Source: Bacteroidales bacterium
Lineage (GTDB): Bacteria; Bacteroidota; Bacteroidia; Bacteroidales; VadinHA17
DNA length: 45,307 nt
Assembly (NCBI GenBank): GCA_012513795.1
Contig: JAAZBN010000150.1
Span: forward strand, 1 to 45,307
Direction of reading: 5' to 3'
Shown: one piece after another, positions 16,323-23,267 of the stretch
Numbering within the stretch: the stretch's first letter is position 1
Layout of the letters: each line of letters starts with the position of its first letter
Program-made: the position numbers and the translations under genes
Notes under the pieces: model-generated
Told to the model about the DNA's origin: nothing
Databases searched by the model: none
The model's input: the letters and a program-made list of their open reading frames with translations, nothing else

Positions 16323-16880
16323 ATGATCATGACCGAGGAAATAAAAAAACTCTGGCCGGAGCTGGAATGGATAAGTGACCCGGACCTGAGGGAAAAAACC
16401 GCCCGTACATGGGAGCTGGCACTTGAACGCAGCGTACTGACACCCGACGACCTGAACAGGATACCTTTTACACTCCTGTGCGGACCAGACCTGAAAGTCA
16501 CCTTCATGGACCACAAGCGTTGCGTGGTGCACGTGGCACGGGAGGCAGGACTGAAGATGAATGAGTTCTTCCGCAATGACCTTCCTGTCAATATGGATGT
16601 GCTAATTGCAGGCGCTATACTTGCTGATGTGGGTAAAATGCTTGAATATGAACTTGATACAACCGGTAAGGCCGTGCAGGGAAAATACGGCCAGTATCTC
16701 CGCCATCCCTTCTCAGGTGTAAGCCTTGCAGAGGAGTGCGGTGTGCCGCCTGAGGTGTGTCATATCATTGCGGCCCATGCCCACGAGGGTGACCTGGTGA
16801 AACGTACCACGGAAGCATATATAGTTCATCATGCTGACTTTATGACATTCCTGCCATTTAAGAGCAGGCTGATCATGTGA
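16323..16880 (+). CDS. HD-domain protein with an altered metal motif
   Basis: 185 residues from the first ATG; an ATG two codons later is equally plausible. The layout is that of a small HD-superfamily protein: histidines at 64 and 70 in MDHKRCVVHVARE, a GAILADVGKMLEYE stretch at 97-110, RHPFSG with His128, AHAHEGD with His152 and His154, and VHHADF with Asp172. In normal HD proteins the second motif reads LLHDVGK. Here the His is replaced by Ala101 while Asp102 remains. The protein may bind one metal, use another histidine, or have lost phosphohydrolase activity. It follows isocitrate dehydrogenase by 4 bp; no substrate is evident. The stop codon lies inside a perfect palindrome. Confidence 0.75.
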   Translation: MIMTEEIKKLWPELEWISDPDLREKTARTWELALERSVLTPDDLNRIPFTLLCGPDLKVTFMDHKRCVVHVAREAGLKMNEFFRNDLPVNMDVLIAGAILADVGKMLEYELDTTGKAVQGKYGQYLRHPFSGVSLAEECGVPPEVCHIIAAHAHEGDLVKRTTEAYIVHHADFMTFLPFKSRLIM

Positions 16881-16891
16881 TCAGCCTGCTC
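16862..16891 (+). terminator. 30-nt palindrome overlapping the HD gene stop codon
   Basis: The arms 16862-16875 and 16878-16891 are perfect 14-bp reverse complements separated by TG. The stop codon TGA (16878-16880) starts the right arm. As RNA this is a very stable hairpin, but no U-run follows, so it may act as a Rho-related or 3'-protecting structure rather than an intrinsic terminator. As DNA it is a near-perfect dyad. Confidence 0.6.
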
Positions 16892-16892
16892 A

Positions 16893-17037
16893 GGCAGCAG
16901 GCAATAGGCATTAGGCAGTGGTGAGTTGTTTGACTAACAAGTAGTTAGTTAAGCTGATGCTGTTTGTTTACGGAGTTTGATGACCTTATCAACACTATTG
17001 CCTACTGCCTCCTGCCTCCTGCCTATTTCCCATTGCC
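16893..17037. repeat. Two oppositely oriented arrays of 7-bp repeats (GGCANNA / TNNTGCC) in a convergent intergenic region
   Basis: 16893-16920 reads as four consecutive heptads: GGCAGCA, GGCAATA, GGCATTA, GGCAGTG. 16996-17037 holds six heptads of the reverse orientation: TATTGCC, TACTGCC, TCCTGCC, TCCTGCC, TATTTCC, CATTGCC. The two arrays form an imperfect inverted repeat around a 75-bp spacer. The right array runs into the last codons and stop of the GH2 gene on the minus strand, so it encodes that protein's end. Both arrays lie at the 3' ends of converging genes. The function is unknown. Confidence 0.8.
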
Positions 17038-18849
17038 TGCCATGGCTTTCCTGACATTGGCATATCCCATCTTATCAATCTTGCGGTCATAGGTCATCAG
17101 TCCGTTGGTCTCAGTTTCCACATCAGTGGTCTGGGTGTACACCGAGGCGCTCATGCCATTCTCAACCACCATCTGCCTCACCATAGCGTAGAACTCTTCG
17201 TACTTGCGCAGCAGGGCTGTGCTGTCTCCCATCTTCTCGTAGCCCCAGTTCTTCTGTTCCCATGTGTGGCCCTGTACTGGCAAACCCAGGCCTCCGAACT
17301 CGCCCAGAACGGTAGCCCTCTGTTTCTCAGCCTCAGGAGCAACAGGGTCAGGGTAATGGTGAATATCGAGCACATGCCCTGTGCCCCGGTCAGTCCAGCC
17401 CGAAGCGCTGTTAACCAGCCTGGTGGTGTCCAGGGCAGCGACGTAGTCTGTGACTGCCGGAGTGTCATACTGACCCCATCCTTCATTGTAAATCACCCAC
17501 ATGACTATTGAAGGATGGTTGAACTTCGTCTCAATCATTCTTGTAAGTTCATTCATGAAAAGTGCCGAATCTGCATGACTCTTGGTAATATCCGGTTTGT
17601 CTCCCCATATATATTCGTCTCCGCTGGGCATATCCTGCCAGACCAGCAGTCCCAGGCGGTCAGTATGGTAGTAGAACCTCCTGTTTTCTACTTTGACATG
17701 CTTGCGCAGCATATTGAATCCCATCTTCTTCAGCATCTCAATGTCATACATCATTGCCTCGTCTGATGGCGGAGTGTACAGGCCGTCAGGCCAGAAGCCC
17801 TGGTCAAGCGGTCCGTTCTGCCAGATGAATTCATTATTGAGCATCAGGCGGGTGAAGCCGTTATTGTCAACTCCCAGTGAGATCTTTCTCATGCCTGCAT
17901 AGGAGTGTACCTCATCGGTCACCTCTCCTCCTGTTATAAGCCTGATCTTCAGGTCATACAGGTAAGGATCATCCGGGCTCCACAGCCTTGCGCCCTGCAC
18001 GGACAGCGCTATTGCAGTACCGGTGATGCCTGATTCAGATGCAACAGTTGTGCCCCCTGACGCAAGTGTCACTTCTGCCAGTGATGGGGCCATATCAACA
18101 GGAGGACAGCCTTCGGGACCCTGGCAGCGTTCCTCAATGACGGTGACGTAGAGAACACCTTTATCAATATCAGGCACCAGACGCACATCACCTATCCAGG
18201 TCTTTTCCACCGGTTCCAGCCATACACTCTGCCATATGCCGCTTGTTGGCGTGTACCAGATTCCGCCCGGTTTCAACACCTGCTTCCCTCTGGGCTGCCT
18301 GCCCATATCAGTGGGATCGGTAACCTTCACAACAAGGGTATGCTTTTTCCTGTCACTGAGATAAGGTGTGATATTGCACCAGAAGGGATCATAACCGCCC
18401 CGGTGAATTGCGGCAAGATTGTCGTCTACCCAGATGGTTGTCTCCCAGTCGCTGGCTTCGAAGTTGAGGACTATCTGCTTTTCCTTCCAGGTTCTGGGAA
18501 TAACGAATTCTCTGGAATACCACAATGCCAGTGAGTCGGTCATCCTTGCCTTCACGCCGGAGAGGGCAGACTCCACGGGAAAGGGGACAAGTATCCTGCC
18601 CTGTGGCGCCGGACGATCAGCATCCTTCCCGATGATGGCGTAATCCCAGAGACCATTAAGGCTCATCCATTCCTTTCTTTCCATGGCGGGACGAGGATAT
18701 TCAGGCCACGGGTCTGTGTGATCAAGTGCCTCACCCCAGGTGGTGAATAGCGGATTCTCTGCAGGCATCCACCCGGGTTTCTTCTCACTGGTACAAAAGG
18801 TCATCACACCGGTGATAATGACAAATACCGGAATCAGTCTGGATCTCAT
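17023..18849 (-). CDS. Glycoside hydrolase family 2 protein (beta-galactosidase/beta-glucuronidase-like), probable lipoprotein
   Basis: 608 residues. The N-terminus has a short hydrophobic signal ending at Cys19 followed by TSEKK, compatible with a lipoprotein, although Phe at -1 is unusual. GH2 domains follow in order: the jelly-roll sugar-binding domain (about 55-215, with SLNGLWDY and FEASDWETTIWVD), an immunoglobulin-like domain (about 218-325), and the TIM barrel (about 330-608). WVIYNEGWGQ gives the acid/base Glu456 and LGEFGG the nucleophile Glu517. It should remove terminal beta-linked sugars outside the cytoplasm; the exact sugar cannot be told. It starts 19 bp after the acyl-CoA ligase stop. 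Its last codons are formed by the heptad repeats. Confidence 0.88.
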   Translation of the reverse strand: MRSRLIPVFVIITGVMTFCTSEKKPGWMPAENPLFTTWGEALDHTDPWPEYPRPAMERKEWMSLNGLWDYAIIGKDADRPAPQGRILVPFPVESALSGVKARMTDSLALWYSREFVIPRTWKEKQIVLNFEASDWETTIWVDDNLAAIHRGGYDPFWCNITPYLSDRKKHTLVVKVTDPTDMGRQPRGKQVLKPGGIWYTPTSGIWQSVWLEPVEKTWIGDVRLVPDIDKGVLYVTVIEERCQGPEGCPPVDMAPSLAEVTLASGGTTVASESGITGTAIALSVQGARLWSPDDPYLYDLKIRLITGGEVTDEVHSYAGMRKISLGVDNNGFTRLMLNNEFIWQNGPLDQGFWPDGLYTPPSDEAMMYDIEMLKKMGFNMLRKHVKVENRRFYYHTDRLGLLVWQDMPSGDEYIWGDKPDITKSHADSALFMNELTRMIETKFNHPSIVMWVIYNEGWGQYDTPAVTDYVAALDTTRLVNSASGWTDRGTGHVLDIHHYPDPVAPEAEKQRATVLGEFGGLGLPVQGHTWEQKNWGYEKMGDSTALLRKYEEFYAMVRQMVVENGMSASVYTQTTDVETETNGLMTYDRKIDKMGYANVRKAMAGNGK

Positions 18850-18868
18850 GTCAGTCTACTTATGCGGA

Positions 18869-20782
18869 TCAGCCGAGTTTCATCTTCTCAACCTCTTCCA
18901 TGTTGCGCTCATTGTATACTATCTTGCCCATAGGCGTGTACAGCCACTCTATCAGATCGCTGTATCTCTCCGTGATCTTGCCCCTGACAATCTTCATTGT
19001 GGAATTCATCATTCCGTTCTCCTCATTGAAGCTTTCGTTGAGTACTCCGAGAGCAACAGGAAGCCATCGGTGCGGGAACATATGCCCGTACTTGCCATTT
19101 ATGCGATACTCGTTGACCTCATTCTCAATAAGATTGAGCACTGCCCTCTTGCCTTCCTCAGTCGTTGCTGAAAGATTATGGTCATCAAGATAAAGCTTCA
19201 GTGCATGCTGATTGGGAACCAGCAGTGCAACAGTGTATGGTTTCTGATTATTGTAAAGCATGCACTGATCAATGTACTTTGATTGTTCACTGATGGCTTC
19301 TTCAATCCCCTCCGGACTGAACTTCTCTCCATCATCAGCAATCAGTAGGCTCTTGAAGCGGCCCATGACATACAGAAATCCGTCTTCAGACATGTACCCC
19401 ATGTCACCCGTATAGAGCCAACCGTCACGAATAGCCTCGGCAGTGGCACTCTCATTCATCCAGTAACCATGCATGACATTGCCGCCGCGAATAACTATTT
19501 CTCCCTTCTGGCCTGTAGGCACCTCATTGCCGTCGTCATCGCAGATCTTCAGCTCCATATTGTTTACCAGGAATCCTGATGACCCCAGCTTGTGCCTCTT
19601 GGCAGAGTTTGATGAGATGATGGGTGATGCCTCCGACAGACCATAGCCCTGGTACATTGGAACTCCAATGGCATAGAAGAATCTCTGCAACTCGATGTCG
19701 AGCAGAGCTCCGCCGCCAATAAAGAAATCGAGCTCGCCTCCGAATGCTTCCCTTACCTTGGTGAAGAGAATTTTGTCAAATAGCCTTAACAGAGGTTTCT
19801 TGAGTTTCTGTATTCCCTTTCCCCTGTTATAGCCTTCCTTGTTGTACGAATAGGCCATGTTCAGGGCGAAGTTGAAGAGTGTCTCAGTCATCCTTCCTTT
19901 TTCCCTGATCCCCTTCTCGATGTTCTTACGGAAGTTTTTTGCCAGTGCCGGGACACTCATCAGAAGGTTCGGCTTTATCTCCTTCATGCAGATCGGAATA
20001 TTGCGCAGTGTCTCCATTGGCGTCTTGCCTACTTTGACAGAGGCAATGCTGGCACCCTTGCCCATGAAGGCATATATTCCTGCCGTATGTGCAAACGAGT
20101 GATCCCACGGCAAAATGAGAAGCGTCTTGTAATACTGGGGGATGTCCATAAGGCTGTATGACTGGTAAACGTTTGTGACGTAATTGCCATGAGTGAGTAT
20201 AATTCCCTTCGGGTCAGCCGTGGTGCCGGACGTGTAGCATATATTGGCAAAATCAGAGGGAGTGATGGAGGATGTGAATTCCTCGAAACTTTTCCTGTTG
20301 GCAGGGTTTTCCAGCCATTCCCGGCCTATCTTCCTGACCTCATTGAAGTGGATCTGTTTTTCAGAATACTCTTCCCTGGGATCCATGAAGATCACCTTCT
20401 CCAGCTCCGGGCATCTGTCAATCACCTCCAGTATTTTCTGTGCCTGGGTGCTTGAAGTAATTACCATCCTGGATCCTGAGTGAGCCAGCCGGAACCTGAT
20501 CTCCTCGGCATTGAGCTTGATGGAGAGGGGCACGTTCACGCCGCCGGCATAAAGTATCCCGAGCTCACCGATAACCCAGCTGTTGCGGCCATCAGCAAGA
20601 AGACTGACACGATCTCCTTTCTTTATGCCCAGTTGCATCAGACCGGCACCAAACTCATGTACCTGGCGCCTGGCCTCCTGGTAGGTGGTGCCTTCATACT
20701 TATCCTGAAGCTTTTCCCACAGGTAAATATTGGAGGCATACTTTTCCACATTTTCTTCGAAAAACCGGATAAGTGACTTCAT
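18869..20782 (-). CDS. Long-chain fatty acid--CoA ligase (AMP-forming)
   Basis: 637 residues of the ANL adenylating family. The phosphate-binding loop YTSGTTADPKGIILTHGN lies near 184-201, the A5 motif GYGLSEASPII near 379-389, and the A7/A8 region GWLYTGDMGYMSEDGFLYVMGR near 448-469, with KFSPEGIEEAI after it. It activates fatty acids to acyl-AMP and then acyl-CoA at the inner membrane. The length and N-terminus (FFEENVEKYASNIYLWEK) resemble the FadD-like proteins common in Bacteroidota. It is the first gene of a two-gene minus-strand unit with the GH2 gene; the pairing does not suggest a shared pathway. The 147-bp gap to the divergent SPOR gene holds no clear promoter for it. Confidence 0.92.
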   Translation of the reverse strand: MKSLIRFFEENVEKYASNIYLWEKLQDKYEGTTYQEARRQVHEFGAGLMQLGIKKGDRVSLLADGRNSWVIGELGILYAGGVNVPLSIKLNAEEIRFRLAHSGSRMVITSSTQAQKILEVIDRCPELEKVIFMDPREEYSEKQIHFNEVRKIGREWLENPANRKSFEEFTSSITPSDFANICYTSGTTADPKGIILTHGNYVTNVYQSYSLMDIPQYYKTLLILPWDHSFAHTAGIYAFMGKGASIASVKVGKTPMETLRNIPICMKEIKPNLLMSVPALAKNFRKNIEKGIREKGRMTETLFNFALNMAYSYNKEGYNRGKGIQKLKKPLLRLFDKILFTKVREAFGGELDFFIGGGALLDIELQRFFYAIGVPMYQGYGLSEASPIISSNSAKRHKLGSSGFLVNNMELKICDDDGNEVPTGQKGEIVIRGGNVMHGYWMNESATAEAIRDGWLYTGDMGYMSEDGFLYVMGRFKSLLIADDGEKFSPEGIEEAISEQSKYIDQCMLYNNQKPYTVALLVPNQHALKLYLDDHNLSATTEEGKRAVLNLIENEVNEYRINGKYGHMFPHRWLPVALGVLNESFNEENGMMNSTMKIVRGKITERYSDLIEWLYTPMGKIVYNERNMEEVEKMKLG

Positions 20783-20929
20783 TACGCAGATTTGTTTATA
20801 GGGTTTTTTAAAATAGCGAACTAATATAAAAAAGAAATAGCTTTAAATGCTACGATTCCGAAATATTCATTGCATTTTTGTGGAGGATTCAATACCTTTA
20901 TCATCCAAAATAGTGAAAAACTGTCATTT

Positions 20930-21397
20930 ATGAAGAGATTACCACTTATGTTGCTTGCAGTTGTGCTGCTTCTGACTCCCTCATGTGATTTCATGAAGAG
21001 TATCAATCCTTTTGGTAAGAAGGCCAGGGAGGCTGAAGCTCTCAGGCAGCAGCAGGAGGCATTTCGTGTTGCTGACTCCATCAGGGTTGCCAGGGAAAAG
21101 GAGGCTGAAGCTGAGCGTATCCGCCAGGCAGAGCTTGCCGTGCAGGCGGAGGAGCAGATCCGGACAGTGACCGGATACCATGTGATCGTTGGCAGTTTTC
21201 TTACTCCTGCCTATGCCGAGGACTGGCTTGAACATATCAGGAGCTTCGGTTATGATGCCCGGATAGTGGAAATGAACGGAGGAAGATGGCAACTGGTCTC
21301 AGCACAGGCATATCCTGACATCCATGCGGCATTTAATGCCCTTGGCAGTATACAGAACAGGATTGACGGGGAGGCCTGGGTCTATAAGAATGAGTGA
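20930..21397 (+). CDS. SPOR-domain lipoprotein
   Basis: The frame is open 60 bp further upstream, but the ATG at 20930 starts a lipoprotein signal (MKRLPLMLLAVVLLLTPSCD, lipid on Cys19), giving 155 residues. Residues about 30-78 are a highly charged Ala/Glu/Arg coiled-coil-like helix. Residues about 82-155 are a SPOR domain (YHVIVGSFLTPAYAEDWLEH, then GRWQLVSAQAYPDIHAAFNAL), which binds denuded peptidoglycan glycan strands, often at division sites. It therefore probably sits in the periplasm, anchored to a membrane and touching cell wall. It stands alone, ending 3 bp before the convergent purA stop. A one-mismatch -7-like CATTTTTG lies at 20873-20880. Confidence 0.88.
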   Translation: MKRLPLMLLAVVLLLTPSCDFMKSINPFGKKAREAEALRQQQEAFRVADSIRVAREKEAEAERIRQAELAVQAEEQIRTVTGYHVIVGSFLTPAYAEDWLEHIRSFGYDARIVEMNGGRWQLVSAQAYPDIHAAFNALGSIQNRIDGEAWVYKNE

Positions 21398-21400
21398 CCC

Positions 21401-22663
21401 CTACCTGTAGATTGTGGCCGACCTGTCCGGCCCTACGGAGACGATGGCTATCGGAACGCCGGTCTCCTTTTCAATATAACTGATATAATCCTTCATCTCC
21501 GGAGGCAGGTCATCCCAGCTTCGGCAGCCTGTGATATCACACTGCCATCCCCTGAAACTGACATAGTTAAGTTCTTCAATATCATCAAGGCAATAGGGCA
21601 GTTCAGTCTCCTCTTTCCCTGCCACGGTATATGATTTGCATATCCTTATCTCACTGAATCCTGACAATACATCAGCCTTCATCATGAAAAGCTGCGTCAC
21701 ACCGTTGACCATGATGGCATATTTCAACGCCGGGAGGTCAAGCCAGCCGCAGCGGCGTGGACGTCCCGTGGTGGCACCGTACTCGTTTCCCTGATCACGC
21801 ATCATGCGCCCGGCATCATCGTCCAGCTCGGTGGGGAAGGGACCGCTGCCTACCCTGGTGCAATAAGCCTTGAAGATGCCGTAGACTTCGCCGGTACGTC
21901 CGGGCGCTACTCCCAGGCCTGTACAGGCTCCTGCAGCCACAGTATTGGATGAGGTGACATAAGGGTAGGTCCCGAAATCAATATCGAGCATTGTTCCCTG
22001 GGCACCCTCGGCAAGCACACGCTTCCCGGACTGTAGTGCCATGTCAATATGATGGTCAGCATTCACCGTTCTGAACTGCCTTAGAAATTCCACCGAGTCA
22101 AACCACTCATCCTCCAGTTCCTTCAGGTCACTGCTGTAACCATATCCCTGCAACATTCTCAGATGATCATTAACCCGTGACCGGTATATCTCAATGAAAT
22201 CCTTTCTTAAGAGATCACCTATCCTCAGCCCTTTCCTTGATGCCTTGTCAGTGTATGCCGGCCCTATCCCCCTCAGGGTGGAGCCAATCTTCGCATCACC
22301 CAGAGAGGCCTCCTGTGCAGCATCAATAAGCTTGTGTGTGGGCATAATCAGATGGGCTTTCACCGAGATGAGAAGCCTCTCCCTGATACTGGCAGTAGCC
22401 ATGCCAAGGCTCTCAACCTCGTTCCGGAAGACCACCGGATCAACCACCAGTCCGTTGCCTATAATATTAATCTTCCCTTCATGAAAAATTCCAGATGGTA
22501 TAAGATGAAGCACATGCTTTACCCCGTTAAACTCAATGGTGTGGCCGGCGTTGGGGCCACCCTGGAACCTGGCTACCAGATCATACCCGGGTGCAAGTGC
22601 ATCTACAATCTTCCCCTTGCCTTCATCGCCCCACTGGAGTCCCAGCAAAATATCAATCTTCAT
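21401..22663 (-). CDS. purA: Adenylosuccinate synthetase
   Basis: 420 residues. PurA joins IMP and aspartate using GTP, the first committed step to AMP. The N-terminal GLQWGDEGKGKIVD is the GTP P-loop with the catalytic Asp, followed by GGPNAGHTI with the catalytic His. IGSTLRGIGPAYTDKASRKGLRIGD lies near 125-150, and GATTGRPRRCGWLDL near 290-305 is the IMP/aspartate loop. All are intact. It lies 127 bp after the fur-like gene on the same strand and may be read from its own promoter or with rel-fur. That gap holds a small inverted repeat (CTGACC/GGTCAG) after fur. Confidence 0.97.
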   Translation of the reverse strand: MKIDILLGLQWGDEGKGKIVDALAPGYDLVARFQGGPNAGHTIEFNGVKHVLHLIPSGIFHEGKINIIGNGLVVDPVVFRNEVESLGMATASIRERLLISVKAHLIMPTHKLIDAAQEASLGDAKIGSTLRGIGPAYTDKASRKGLRIGDLLRKDFIEIYRSRVNDHLRMLQGYGYSSDLKELEDEWFDSVEFLRQFRTVNADHHIDMALQSGKRVLAEGAQGTMLDIDFGTYPYVTSSNTVAAGACTGLGVAPGRTGEVYGIFKAYCTRVGSGPFPTELDDDAGRMMRDQGNEYGATTGRPRRCGWLDLPALKYAIMVNGVTQLFMMKADVLSGFSEIRICKSYTVAGKEETELPYCLDDIEELNYVSFRGWQCDITGCRSWDDLPPEMKDYISYIEKETGVPIAIVSVGPDRSATIYR

Positions 22664-22740
22664 TGGTACAGATAATCGTGATTAGCAAAACAGGTTCGAA
22701 TTTACAAAATAATTCCGCCTCGGGGCCATTAAAAAACCAA

Positions 22741-22756
22741 TTGTTGACAAATAGGA
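22741..22756. repeat. Dispersed 16-bp motif, copy 1
   Basis: TTGTTGACAAATAGGA lies between the fur-like and purA genes. It matches the copy at 36263-36278 at 15 of 16 positions. Both copies sit shortly after the stop codon of a minus-strand gene. Confidence 0.45.
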
Positions 22757-22773
22757 TCATGACTGCCCTGACC

Positions 22774-22787
22774 GGGGTCAGCAACAG
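22774..22787 (-). terminator. Small inverted repeat after the fur-like gene
   Basis: CTGACC, GG, GGTCAG forms a 6-bp stem immediately downstream of the fur-like stop codon. No T-run follows on the minus strand, so it is only a weak terminator candidate. Confidence 0.3.
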
Positions 22788-22790
22788 GAG

Positions 22791-23237
22791 TTAATGGTTT
22801 CCCTTTTCCTGTTCTCCGTAAACGTAAAGGGCATAATGATGAAGTATAAATGAATTATCCTCACAGGCACTCTTGATGATGTCATTTATACGGGGATCAC
22901 TGAACTCTATAATCCTGCCTGACCGGGTATCTATGAGATGATCATGATGCCCTGACCGGTAAGTCTTCTCATACTGCGCCTGGTTACGCCCGAACTTGTG
23001 CCTGGTGACCAGCTTGCAGTCTATCAGCAGTTCAATGGTATTGTACAGGGTGGCCCTCGAAACACGGTAATTCTTGTTCTTCATGTAGTTGAAGAGCAAT
23101 TCAATATCGAAGTGTCCCTCCCTTGAATATATCTCATCAAGAATGGCAAAACGCTCCGGAGTCTTTCTCAGGGCGTGAGTCACAAGGTATTCGGTAAAGA
23201 CCTGTTTTACCACAGACCTGGCATCATCATCGGACAT
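22791..23237 (-). CDS. Fur-family transcriptional regulator without the CxxC zinc pairs
   Basis: 148 residues. The winged-helix half has LRKTPERFAILDEIY (24-38) and the recognition helix region VSRATLYNTIELLI (59-72). The metal-sensing half has YRSGHHDHLIDTRSGRIIEFSDP (93-115). The usual HHDHLICxxCG is replaced by HHDHLIDTRSG, and the second Cys pair is also missing; the protein has only Cys74 and Cys125. The regulatory-site histidines and glutamates remain, so it may sense iron, manganese or zinc, or haem in Irr-like fashion; which cannot be told. It begins 30 bp after the rel stop and is probably cotranscribed with rel. Confidence 0.9.
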   Translation of the reverse strand: MSDDDARSVVKQVFTEYLVTHALRKTPERFAILDEIYSREGHFDIELLFNYMKNKNYRVSRATLYNTIELLIDCKLVTRHKFGRNQAQYEKTYRSGHHDHLIDTRSGRIIEFSDPRINDIIKSACEDNSFILHHYALYVYGEQEKGNH

Positions 23238-23267
23238 CTTTCTTTTTCTTCGTCTTTATGCTAAATG

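Noticed and set aside
16893-17037. CRISPR array at the heptad repeats
   Set aside because: Units are 7 bp with no unique spacers of 25-40 bp between them, and no cas genes are present.
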